From Streptomyces cirratus (GTDB taxonomy: Bacteria > Actinomycetota > Actinomycetes > Streptomycetales > Streptomycetaceae): a DNA stretch of 64,000 bases. Positions 57,717 to 64,000 of the stretch are shown in pieces. The position numbers and the translations under genes were made by a program. Every line of letters starts with the position of its first letter. The stretch's first letter is position 1. The notes beneath the pieces are model-generated. The model worked only from the letters and a program-made list of their open reading frames with translations, searched no databases and had not been told where the DNA came from. Where the stretch lies: contig NZ_BMVP01000004.1 in the NCBI RefSeq assembly GCF_014650775.1, forward strand, positions 124,001-188,000, written 5' to 3'.

Positions 57717-57751
57717 AGGGGCGGCCACGGCGTGGTGCCGTGGCCGCCCCT
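57717..57751 (-). terminator. Terminator of the VWA/secreted protein operon
   Basis: AGGGGCGGCCACGGC pairs perfectly over 15 bases across loop GTGGT, six bases past the stop of the leftward gene. Confidence 0.85.
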
Positions 57752-57757
57752 GCCCCG

Positions 57758-58537
57758 TCAGGCGCGGGGTGCGGTGCGGCCCGAGCCGCGGGTGAGGCGG
57801 TACCCGGCGATGCCGGCGAGGCCGCCGAGCAGTCCCCCGGCCGCGGTCCAGATCCACCGGTCGGACCACCATGGGCCGGACCAGCCGTCCTCGGGTCCGG
57901 TCCCCGCCGCGGTCTGCCGGGCCGCGGTGATGCCGGGGACCAGCGGGGCCGCGAGGGCGCCGTCGACGGCGTAGGCGCCGCCGGTGTCCTTCGCGTCGGC
58001 CTGGACCTGCGCCCGTACGGGCTGGCCGAGGTCCTCCTGGGCCAGGTCGACGACCGTCAGGCGCAGGTAGTAGGTGCCCGGCAGCGGGTCGTCGGACCAG
58101 GTGTCGGCGCCGGTACGGACCGGGCGCAGCGTGCAGGACAGTGCCAGCGTGGCGCTCTCCTTGGGCGCCGGCGCCGCCTGGACCCCGTACATGCAGGGCT
58201 GGCGGCGGCGCAGGCCGTCGTAGACGTCGATCCGCCACGTGGAGGTGGCGTGCCGGGAGGCGGACGGCGGCAGCGCCACCTTGGCCCGCACCGTGCCGCG
58301 CTGCCCCGCGTCGAGCGGGAAGGACCAGTAGAGGTAGTCGCCCGTGGAGGCGTCCGCGGTGGCCTCCTGGCCGAGTTTGACCGGTGTGGCGGTACGGAAG
58401 GCGGTGCCCGCCTCGGTCGGTGCGGCGGCGGATCCGCCGGGCTTCGGCGAGGGGCCGGCGGCCAGGGCGGCGCCCGCCGGAGCGAGCAGTGCGGCGCCGG
58501 TCAGCAGGGCGGCGGCGAGTACGCGTACGGCGGGCAT
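57758..58537 (-). CDS. Secreted membrane-anchored protein, partner of the VWA protein
   Basis: A 259-residue protein with a signal peptide (residues 1-27, ending AALAAG), a Pro/Ala linker, a beta-rich domain (TADASTGDYLYWSFPLDAGQ, TWRIDVYDGLRRRQPCMY, LPGTYYLRLTVVD), and a C-terminal membrane anchor (WIWTAAGGLLGGLAGIAGY) with basic tail. It is coupled to the VWA gene by a one-base overlap. The two likely form an extracellular, membrane-anchored complex. Function unknown. Confidence 0.78.
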   Translation of the reverse strand: MPAVRVLAAALLTGAALLAPAGAALAAGPSPKPGGSAAAPTEAGTAFRTATPVKLGQEATADASTGDYLYWSFPLDAGQRGTVRAKVALPPSASRHATSTWRIDVYDGLRRRQPCMYGVQAAPAPKESATLALSCTLRPVRTGADTWSDDPLPGTYYLRLTVVDLAQEDLGQPVRAQVQADAKDTGGAYAVDGALAAPLVPGITAARQTAAGTGPEDGWSGPWWSDRWIWTAAGGLLGGLAGIAGYRLTRGSGRTAPRA

Positions 58538-59811
58538 CAGTTGGTCCTCCAGACCGAGATACGCCAGCGGGAGATCCAGCCCCAGACCAGACCGGCGACG
58601 AGGCCGGTGAGGACCAGCACGCCGAGCAGCCACCAGCCCCGGCCCAGACCGAAGGCCGCCGCGTCGGACGCGTGGGCGGGGCCGTCGACCAGGTCGATCG
58701 TCAGCTCCACGGGCATGCCCGGGGTGGTCTTCACCGACGCGGGCGCCGAGAAGGAGTTGCTGACCTGGAGGCAGACGGTCTCGGGCGCCGTTTCGGCGTC
58801 GCCGTCCGCGTCGTCGAGGACGGCCTTCGGGTAGCGCAGGCCCGTGGAGATCAGGTCGGTACGTCCGTCGCCCGCCTCGGAGCCGCGGACGATCTCCCGC
58901 CCATGGACCGTCGAGGCGCGCAGCATCACGCCGTAGTCGTTGTTGACGGCGCGGTCCGCGGCGAGGCTCACCGAGGCGCGCAGTTCCTGGCCGGGCTTGA
59001 CGTCGACCTTGTACCAGCGGTGCTCGCCGAACGTCTCGCGGTCGCTGTAGAGGCCCGCGCCCAGCTTCGGCGCGCTCTGGCACTCCTTGGCGCCCTGGGC
59101 GGCGACGGGGGTGACGACGGGAGCCGCCGCCCGGTCCACGAGTTGCCGTACGCGCCCGGAGAGTTCGTCCTTGTGCTGTACGGAGGTGTAGGTGCCGCCG
59201 GTGGCCTCGGCGATGCAGACGAGCTGGTCGCGCGTCTTGGCGTCCGGGACGAGGCCGAGCGTGTCGATGGTCAGGTGGATGCCCTGGGCGGCGATGTCCC
59301 GGGCCACTTCGCACGGGTCGAGCGGGGCGCAGGTGTCCTCGCCGTCGGTGATGAGCACGATCCGGCGGGTCGCGTCACCGCCCTTGAGGTCGTCGGCGGC
59401 TCCCAGCAGGGCCGGCCCGATCGGCGTCCAGCCGGTGGGGGCGAGGGTGGCCACCGCCGTCTTCGCCTCGGACCGGTTGAGGGGGCCGACGGGGTAGAGC
59501 GCCTTGGTGTCCTTGCAGCCGACGTTGCGGTCGTCGCCGGGGTAGGTGGCGCCCAGGGTCCTTATGCCGAGCCGTACTTCGCCGGGTACGGCGTCGAGCA
59601 CCTCGTTGAACGCCTGCTTCGCCGCGGACATCCGGGACTGGCCGTCGATGTCGGTGGCTCTCATGGAACCGCTGACGTCCAGGACCAGTTCGACCTTGGG
59701 GGGTTCCTTGGATACGGGTTCACCGGCGGAAGCGGTCGTCGGGAGGAGCCCGACGGCCAGTGTGGCCAGCAGGCCACAGGCCCCGGCCGCCACCCATTTT
59801 CTTGTGATCAT
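58537..59811 (-). CDS. Extracellular von Willebrand factor A-domain protein
   Basis: A 424-residue protein: signal peptide (1-29), VWA domain (about 38-220) with MIDAS motif LVLDVSGSM (Asp45-x-Ser-x-Ser49), WTPIGPALLGAADDL and LITDGEDTCAPLDPCEVA. A beta-rich domain follows (YSDRETFGEHRWYKVDV), then a C-terminal membrane helix (WWLLGVLVLTGLVAGLVWGW) and basic tail. VWA domains bind metal and protein partners. It resembles Streptomyces VWA proteins seen next to a small anchored protein. Its stop overlaps the start of the partner gene. Confidence 0.85.
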   Translation of the reverse strand: MITRKWVAAGACGLLATLAVGLLPTTASAGEPVSKEPPKVELVLDVSGSMRATDIDGQSRMSAAKQAFNEVLDAVPGEVRLGIRTLGATYPGDDRNVGCKDTKALYPVGPLNRSEAKTAVATLAPTGWTPIGPALLGAADDLKGGDATRRIVLITDGEDTCAPLDPCEVARDIAAQGIHLTIDTLGLVPDAKTRDQLVCIAEATGGTYTSVQHKDELSGRVRQLVDRAAAPVVTPVAAQGAKECQSAPKLGAGLYSDRETFGEHRWYKVDVKPGQELRASVSLAADRAVNNDYGVMLRASTVHGREIVRGSEAGDGRTDLISTGLRYPKAVLDDADGDAETAPETVCLQVSNSFSAPASVKTTPGMPVELTIDLVDGPAHASDAAAFGLGRGWWLLGVLVLTGLVAGLVWGWISRWRISVWRTN

Positions 59812-59864
59812 CGCCGGATCGTATTGAGGATGGTCCGCCAAACCAAAACGTCCGGACAAGGGCC

Positions 59865-60257
59865 CTACGGGGTGTTCGCCGGAAAGGCCTCGGCGAGGAC
59901 GGTGTCGAACAGGGCGATCACGCCGGGCGCGTCGAGGCCCTCTTCGCGCGCTTCCCGCATCCAGGCGGTGAGCCCGTCGCGCAGCCGTGACTGTGGCTGC
60001 GACGCGGGTGGTTGGGGGACGTGCGTGACGAACGTACCGGCACCCTGGCGGACTTCGACGAGACCGGCGCGTTCCAGTTCGCGGTAGGCCTTGAGGGTGG
60101 TGTTGGGGTTGACCTTGGTGGCCGCGGCGACCTGTGCGGCGGTGGGGAGTTTGTCGCCCTCGGTCAGGGCCCCCATCCGCAGGGCCCGTTCCACCTGCCG
60201 GACGATCTGCAGGTAGGCGGGCAGCCCGCCGCGCCGTTCGATGTGGAATACGACCAT
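59865..60257 (-). CDS. GntR-family (YtrA-type) repressor
   Basis: A 130-residue regulator: winged helix GGLPAYLQIVRQVERALRMG and DKLPTAAQVAAATKVNPNTTLKAYRELERAGLVEV, then a short helical C-terminus. The short tail after the winged helix is diagnostic of the YtrA subfamily, which regulates ABC operons. It is the third gene of a leftward operon after the ATPase and permease (42-base gap) and should bind the palindrome at 62247-62284. Confidence 0.9.
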   Translation of the reverse strand: MVVFHIERRGGLPAYLQIVRQVERALRMGALTEGDKLPTAAQVAAATKVNPNTTLKAYRELERAGLVEVRQGAGTFVTHVPQPPASQPQSRLRDGLTAWMREAREEGLDAPGVIALFDTVLAEAFPANTP

Positions 60258-60299
60258 GGTGCCCGCCTCCTTCGTGGTTGCCGTGTGGTGGTTCGTAGC

Positions 60300-61292
60300 C
60301 TATGGCGTGAGCGGAGCGCGGCGCAGGCGCCAGAGGAACACGGCGATGAGGACCGCGCTCGCCGCCACCAGCACCGCGGCGGCCGTCCACTGCATGCCCG
60401 CCCGCTGGTCTTCGCCGAAGTACTCCCACACCGAGTTGACGATGCCCAGGCGCGCCCGGCAGGCCTCGGAGGAGGCTTCGGGGACGCAGGTGCCCCATCC
60501 GTAGAGCTTGCCGGACGCGGTGCCCACCCACTGGTCGACCTGCACCACGTGGTCGAGTGCGGCCGGCTGGTCGGCGCCGAGCGGGAAGGAGGTCCGCCGG
60601 GGCGTCGCCAGCTCGTCCTTGAACATGTCGCCCACGACGATGGCCGCCCACGAGGCCAGGAGGGTCAGGACGATCGCGCTGACCACCCGGCGGGTGAGAG
60701 CTCCGATGGCGAGGCCGAGCGAGGTGGTGAAGAGGGCCGTCGGGACCAGGACCGGGGCCGAGGCGTCGAAAACGGAGTCGTGCAGCCAGTCGGTGGCGGC
60801 GAAGGGGCCGATGGAGTCGCGCCACCAGCCGAAGAGCAGGCTCAGCGGCAGGGTCGTGAGGGTGACGACGGTCAGGGCGAAGCCGGCCTTCGCCAGGAGC
60901 CACCGGTCGCGGGACACGGACTGGGTGGTGACCAGGCGGGCGGTGCCGTGCTCCAGGTCGGAGGCGATGAGCGAGGCGCCCAGGCCCACTCCCAGCAGCG
61001 CGGGCAGGGCGGCGAGGGTGTTCGCGTAGGAGTCGAAGCGGTTGATGACCCGGTTGGTCACTGCGCTGTCGAGGGTGTCGGCGGATTGCGCGGGCCAGCC
61101 GGCACCGTGCAGCGTGTCGAGCATCGCGCCGCGCTGGTACACGATCCAGGCGGCGCCGAGGACGGTCACGGCGAGGCAGGCGAGCAGGGCGGTCCGGTGC
61201 TGGCGCGCCATCAGCCAGAGCAGTCCGCGCGGCCCCGGGCGCCGGGCGCCCCGGGTGTTCCAGGCGGCCTCGGGGTGGGTGAGGGTGGTCAT
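60300..61292 (-). CDS. ABC-2 type transporter permease
   Basis: A 330-residue membrane protein with about six helices (MARQHRTALLACLAVTVLG, LGVGLGASLIASDLEHGTARLV, VVSAIVLTLLASWAAIVVGD) and a long loop that contains CVPEASSEAC, with two cysteines. This is typical of permeases in YtrA-controlled ABC operons. The ATG overlaps the ATPase stop. The substrate may be a cell-wall-active peptide or another amphiphile, inferred from the regulator type. Confidence 0.86.
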   Translation of the reverse strand: MTTLTHPEAAWNTRGARRPGPRGLLWLMARQHRTALLACLAVTVLGAAWIVYQRGAMLDTLHGAGWPAQSADTLDSAVTNRVINRFDSYANTLAALPALLGVGLGASLIASDLEHGTARLVTTQSVSRDRWLLAKAGFALTVVTLTTLPLSLLFGWWRDSIGPFAATDWLHDSVFDASAPVLVPTALFTTSLGLAIGALTRRVVSAIVLTLLASWAAIVVGDMFKDELATPRRTSFPLGADQPAALDHVVQVDQWVGTASGKLYGWGTCVPEASSEACRARLGIVNSVWEYFGEDQRAGMQWTAAAVLVAASAVLIAVFLWRLRRAPLTP

Positions 61293-62227
61293 GCCGCGTG
61301 GTCCTCTCGGTGTGCGGGCGCCGCCGTCGGGGCGATCAGCGCGGGGGCCCGGGGCGAGCGGAGGTAGCCGAGGAGCACGTCCTCCATACCGGGCTCGGTG
61401 AGCTGCCATTCCTCGTTCAGCGGTCCTTGGCGCAGGACGAGGGCGGTGAACTGCCTTCCGGCGGTGCGGGTCTCGATGACGGTGTGGGCGGCCAGCGCGT
61501 CGGGCAGGGCGCCCTCGGGAGTGGTCACCCCGGTGACCAGCGTGTGCATGGGCACGAGTTCGTCGGTCTCACCGGCCATGCGGATGCGTCCGCCGTCGAG
61601 GACGAGCAGGAAGTCGCACATCTGCTCCAGCTCGCCGAGGAGGTGTGAGGACATCAGGACGGTCGTGCCGTGTTCGGCGGCCTCCGACATCAGCAGCGCG
61701 CCCATCTCGTCCCGGGCGACCGGGTCGAGGTCCGCCATCGGTTCGTCCAGCAGGAGCAGTTCGGGGCGTTTGCCGAAGGCGAGCGCGAAGGCGACGCGGG
61801 TGCGCTGGCCGCCCGACAGCTCGGCGACGCGGGCCTGCGGCGGAATCCGCCCGGCCCGCACGATCCGTTCGGCGACCGCCCGGTCCCAGCCGGGGTTGAG
61901 CTCCTCGCCCATGCGCAGGGTCTGTCCCACCGTGAACCGCTTGAACAGCGGCTTGTCCTGCGCCAGGTAGGCCCAGCGCGGCATCGCGTCGCGCCCGCCC
62001 GCCGGGGCGCCGAAGATCCGCAGTTCACCGGCCGAGGGCCGGGTCAGGCGGGTCGCCATGCTCAGCAGCGTGCTCTTGCCCGCGCCGTTGGGGCCCACGA
62101 GGGCGCAGACGCGGCCGGCGGGGATCCGGAACGAGCAGTCGCGCAGCGCCCACCCCCGGCGGTACTTCTTCCCGAGCCCGTGCGCTTCGAGCGCCCACCG
62201 GGTGCCGGCGGGGCCGGGAACGGTCAT
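61289..62227 (-). CDS. ABC transporter ATP-binding protein
   Basis: A 312-residue ATPase: Walker A GPNGAGKST, Q-loop YLAQDKPLFKRFT, signature LSGGQRTRVAFALAF and Walker B LLLLDEPMADLD, then a C-terminal regulatory stretch. It pairs with the overlapping permease. The ATG start at 62227 is in a GGGGGAG context. An earlier in-frame ATG at 62260 lies within the palindrome, so it is less likely. The operon order is ATPase, permease, GntR regulator. Confidence 0.9.
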   Translation of the reverse strand: MTVPGPAGTRWALEAHGLGKKYRRGWALRDCSFRIPAGRVCALVGPNGAGKSTLLSMATRLTRPSAGELRIFGAPAGGRDAMPRWAYLAQDKPLFKRFTVGQTLRMGEELNPGWDRAVAERIVRAGRIPPQARVAELSGGQRTRVAFALAFGKRPELLLLDEPMADLDPVARDEMGALLMSEAAEHGTTVLMSSHLLGELEQMCDFLLVLDGGRIRMAGETDELVPMHTLVTGVTTPEGALPDALAAHTVIETRTAGRQFTALVLRQGPLNEEWQLTEPGMEDVLLGYLRSPRAPALIAPTAAPAHREDHAA

Positions 62228-62246
62228 CTCCCCCACACCTCTCCCC

Positions 62247-62284
62247 CTCCATGATTCCATTAAATGATTAATGGAATCATGGAG
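62247..62284. promoter_or_regulatory. 38-base perfect palindrome, operator of the GntR-controlled ABC operon
   Basis: Two 17-base arms, CTCCATGATTCCATTAA and its exact complement, flank ATGA. The AT-rich site is immediately upstream of the ATPase gene, the first gene of the operon that encodes the GntR-family regulator. It is the most obvious target for that protein. Confidence 0.85.
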
Positions 62285-62382
62285 TGCGGCAGGGGGCCTG
62301 TCAACCGGCTCCCGTGCAGCGGGCCCGCCACCCGTCGCCGAAGCGGCCGGTGACGGGCCCGTGGGTCACGGCCTGCCGATGG

Positions 62383-62622
62383 TCAGTCGTTGACGCAGAC
62401 GGTGCCGCCCGCCGGGTTCAGCGCGCCGATGATGCTGACCGAGTTACCGCAGATGTTGATCGGGATGTGGATCGGAATCTGGACCACGTTGCCGGAGAGC
62501 ACTCCCGGCGAACCGACGGCGACGCCCTCCGCATGGGCGTCGGCCGAAGCCGCCGAGGCTCCGCCGACCACGAGGGCACCGGCTGCCAGAGCCATCGCGA
62601 CACTCTTCAGAACACGCGACAC
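62383..62622 (-). CDS. Short chaplin (aerial hyphae surface protein)
   Basis: A 79-residue secreted protein: signal peptide MSRVLKSVAMALAAGALVVG... to about residue 27, then one chaplin domain GVAVGSPGVLSGNVVQIPIH and IPINICGNSVSIIGALNPAG. Cys58 and Cys76 are the conserved pair that forms the chaplin disulfide. Short chaplins polymerise into amyloid-like fibres that make aerial hyphae and spores water-repellent. The product is about the length remembered for ChpE-H proteins. It lacks a sortase signal, so it depends on long chaplins for anchoring. It works with the SapB locus at 16-23 kb. Confidence 0.93.
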   Translation of the reverse strand: MSRVLKSVAMALAAGALVVGGASAASADAHAEGVAVGSPGVLSGNVVQIPIHIPINICGNSVSIIGALNPAGGTVCVND

Positions 62623-62890
62623 GAGGTGTCTCCTTCAAATGCATCCAGCGACCCGCGAGGTGCGCGTCGCACGGCCCGGTTCAGGTCCGCACTCCTTCAT
62701 TCGTCTGCGACCGGCCCCCGGCTTTACCTCTGGAGCCGCTTTCCCGCGAAGGGATGAGCCCGACCGGCGCAGCCTCGGACACGCGTCCGGATCCCCCGCC
62801 ACGGATGGCGGTGTGCGCCACAGCGGCCCCGACGGCTGTGTGGCCGTACGCCATGGGCGCCGCCCGGCGCCGCGCCTACTGTGTGCAGCC

Positions 62891-63664
62891 ATGACGAGCA
62901 CACATCCCACCTCCCCCGCCGCGGATCTGAGCGGGCGGGTGGCCCTGGTGACCGGGGCCGGCAGCGGCATCGGGCGGGCCTGCGCCCTCGCCCTGGCCGC
63001 GGCCGGCGCGACCGTACACGTCGTGGACGTCGCCGAGGAGGCCGCGAAGAGCGTCGCGGCGTCGGTCGGCGGCCGGGCGCACGCCGTGGACCTGGCGGAC
63101 GCGGCGGCGATCGGCGCCCTGCCCCGCCAAGTGGACGTCCTGGTCAACAGTGCGGGGCTCCAGCACGTCGCCCCGATCACCGAGTTCGCCCCGGAGCGCT
63201 TCGCCCTCATCCAGCAGGTCATGGTGACGGCGCCGTTCCTGCTGCTGCGCCACGTACTGCCGCACATGTACGCGGGCGGCTGGGGCCGGGTGGTCAACAT
63301 CTCCAGCGTGCACGGGCTGCGGGCGAGCGCCTACAAATCGGCCTACGTCGCCGCGAAGCACGCCCTGGAGGGGTTGAGCAAGGTGGCCGCGCTGGAGGGC
63401 GCCGCGTACGGCGTCACCAGCAACTGCGTGAGCCCCGGCTATGTCCGCACCCCCCTGGTGGAGGGGCAGATCCAGGACCAGGCACTGGCCCACGGGGTCA
63501 GCGCCGAGGACGTACTGAGCGAGGTGCTGCTCGCGCGGTCCCCGGTCAAGCGGCTCATCGAGCCGGAAGAGGTGGCGTCGGCGGCGCTCATGCTGTGCGG
63601 ACCGCACTCGGGCTCCATCACCGGGACCTCATTGGTCATCGACGGCGGGTGGACGGCGCGCTGA
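62891..63664 (+). CDS. SDR oxidoreductase, 3-hydroxybutyrate dehydrogenase-like
   Basis: A 257-residue short-chain dehydrogenase. GRVALVTGAGSGIGRACALAL carries the cofactor glycine motif. VLVNSAGLQHV holds the NAG segment. The catalytic Ser lies in VVNISSVHGL, with Tyr and Lys in YKSAYVAAKHAL. The loop QHVAPITEF and the segment ALAHGVSAEDVLSEVLL match 3-hydroxybutyrate dehydrogenases, which oxidise 3-hydroxybutyrate to acetoacetate. A PHB role would match the depolymerase at 3.8 kb. The long frame upstream of the ATG at 62891 is spurious. Confidence 0.88.
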   Translation: MTSTHPTSPAADLSGRVALVTGAGSGIGRACALALAAAGATVHVVDVAEEAAKSVAASVGGRAHAVDLADAAAIGALPRQVDVLVNSAGLQHVAPITEFAPERFALIQQVMVTAPFLLLRHVLPHMYAGGWGRVVNISSVHGLRASAYKSAYVAAKHALEGLSKVAALEGAAYGVTSNCVSPGYVRTPLVEGQIQDQALAHGVSAEDVLSEVLLARSPVKRLIEPEEVASAALMLCGPHSGSITGTSLVIDGGWTAR

Positions 63665-63745
63665 CGCGCCGTCCGGGCTGCTGCCGGGCGTTGCGCCCGC
63701 GCACGCCTGCTCGCTGGACTTGGGCCCACCGTCGACAGTGACGCG

Positions 63746-64000
63746 GTGTTCGGCACTCCGTACCCGTTCTCCGACGCTGACCGGCGCTGGAGCGAGGCGG
63801 ATCCGAGCGCGCACACGGCGGCGCGGTCCGGCATGGGCAGCGCCCCGTACCCGGCGACGGCGCCGGCAGCCCCGCCGACCCCGGGTTCCGGGTCGAGTCC
63901 GCGACCCACCACGCGAAGGACGCGCTCGGGCACCCGTGCCACTACGCCGACCACGGGAACGGATCCGGCTGGGGCGACAGCTGCCACGGTGGCCACGAGT
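63746..64000 (+). other. Possible gene start or decayed gene at the right edge
   Basis: A GTG at 63746 begins VFGTPYPFSDADRRWSEADP and stays open to the edge, but turns into Thr/Arg-rich sequence after about 63885. From there a different frame gives a more protein-like, His/Gly-rich stretch (DALGHPCHYADHGNGSGWG). This could be a frameshifted gene or an accident of high GC. No ribosome site is clear. Confidence 0.25.

Noticed and set aside
1..64000. tRNA, rRNA or integrase-type attachment site
   Set aside because: Reading by eye, I found no tRNA-like cloverleaf with TTCGA-type loop in place, no rRNA segment and no integrase gene; the only mobile-element trace is the IS110 remnant.

Overview
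The window is high-GC actinobacterial DNA, almost certainly from a Streptomyces chromosome. The evidence is a complete SapB-type lantibiotic morphogen locus (LanKC synthetase, precursor, two ABC exporters, LuxR-type regulator), a chaplin, an RppA-type tetrahydroxynaphthalene synthase with CYP158-like P450s, abundant GTG starts, and many four-base GTGA/ATGA start-stop overlaps. About 60 protein genes are supported. I saw no rRNA, tRNA or CRISPR array. Regulatory sites stand out as AT-rich islands or perfect inverted repeats in GC-rich sequence.

Layout. 0-8.7 kb: the 3' part of a FUSC membrane protein, an ECF42-type sigma factor coupled to its DGPF/YCII partner, a secreted polyhydroxyalkanoate depolymerase, and a divergent TetR/aldo-keto reductase pair around a duplicated operator. 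8.9-13.2 kb: an aromatic pigment operon in which the type III polyketide synthase is fused in frame to a P450, followed by a MomA-like cupin and a second P450. 13.3-15.7 kb: an RsbQ-like hydrolase, a PAS-PP2C phosphatase and a STAS protein, forming a stress-signalling cassette. 15.8-23.4 kb: the SapB (ram/amf) locus. 23.8-26.9 kb: small stress-type proteins, a decayed IS110-family transposase, and two divergent genes whose start codons overlap in one CCATGG.

27-37 kb: glycogen debranching enzyme, a PAP2-diacylglycerol kinase fusion, a second PAP2, two YihY membrane proteins, a flavohemoprotein-like enzyme, a PPOX protein and TrmO. 37-45 kb: a secreted hydrolase, a flavin monooxygenase, a glycolipid-binding-like protein, a LuxR protein with an ATPase module, a quinone oxidoreductase and a two-component system. 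45-50 kb: coupled small exported proteins, DoxX, an AI-2E family permease, a SHOCT protein and a second two-component system. 50-57 kb: a degenerate serine hydrolase and two NCS2 nucleobase permeases around an arylsulfotransferase and an XRE-cupin regulator. 57-64 kb: a VWA surface protein pair, a GntR-controlled ABC operon with a 38-bp palindrome, a chaplin and a 3-hydroxybutyrate dehydrogenase-like SDR.

Taken together, the 9-23 kb stretch joins pigment synthesis, a partner-switching signal cassette and the SapB aerial-hyphae peptide, with a chaplin 39 kb away. This looks like a development-related neighbourhood. The most unusual items are the RppA-P450 fusion, the repetitive C-terminal tail on the SapB exporter, and the complete RsbQ-RsbP-RsbV-like module beside them. 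All functions are inferred from sequence features and remembered family knowledge; no searches were run.
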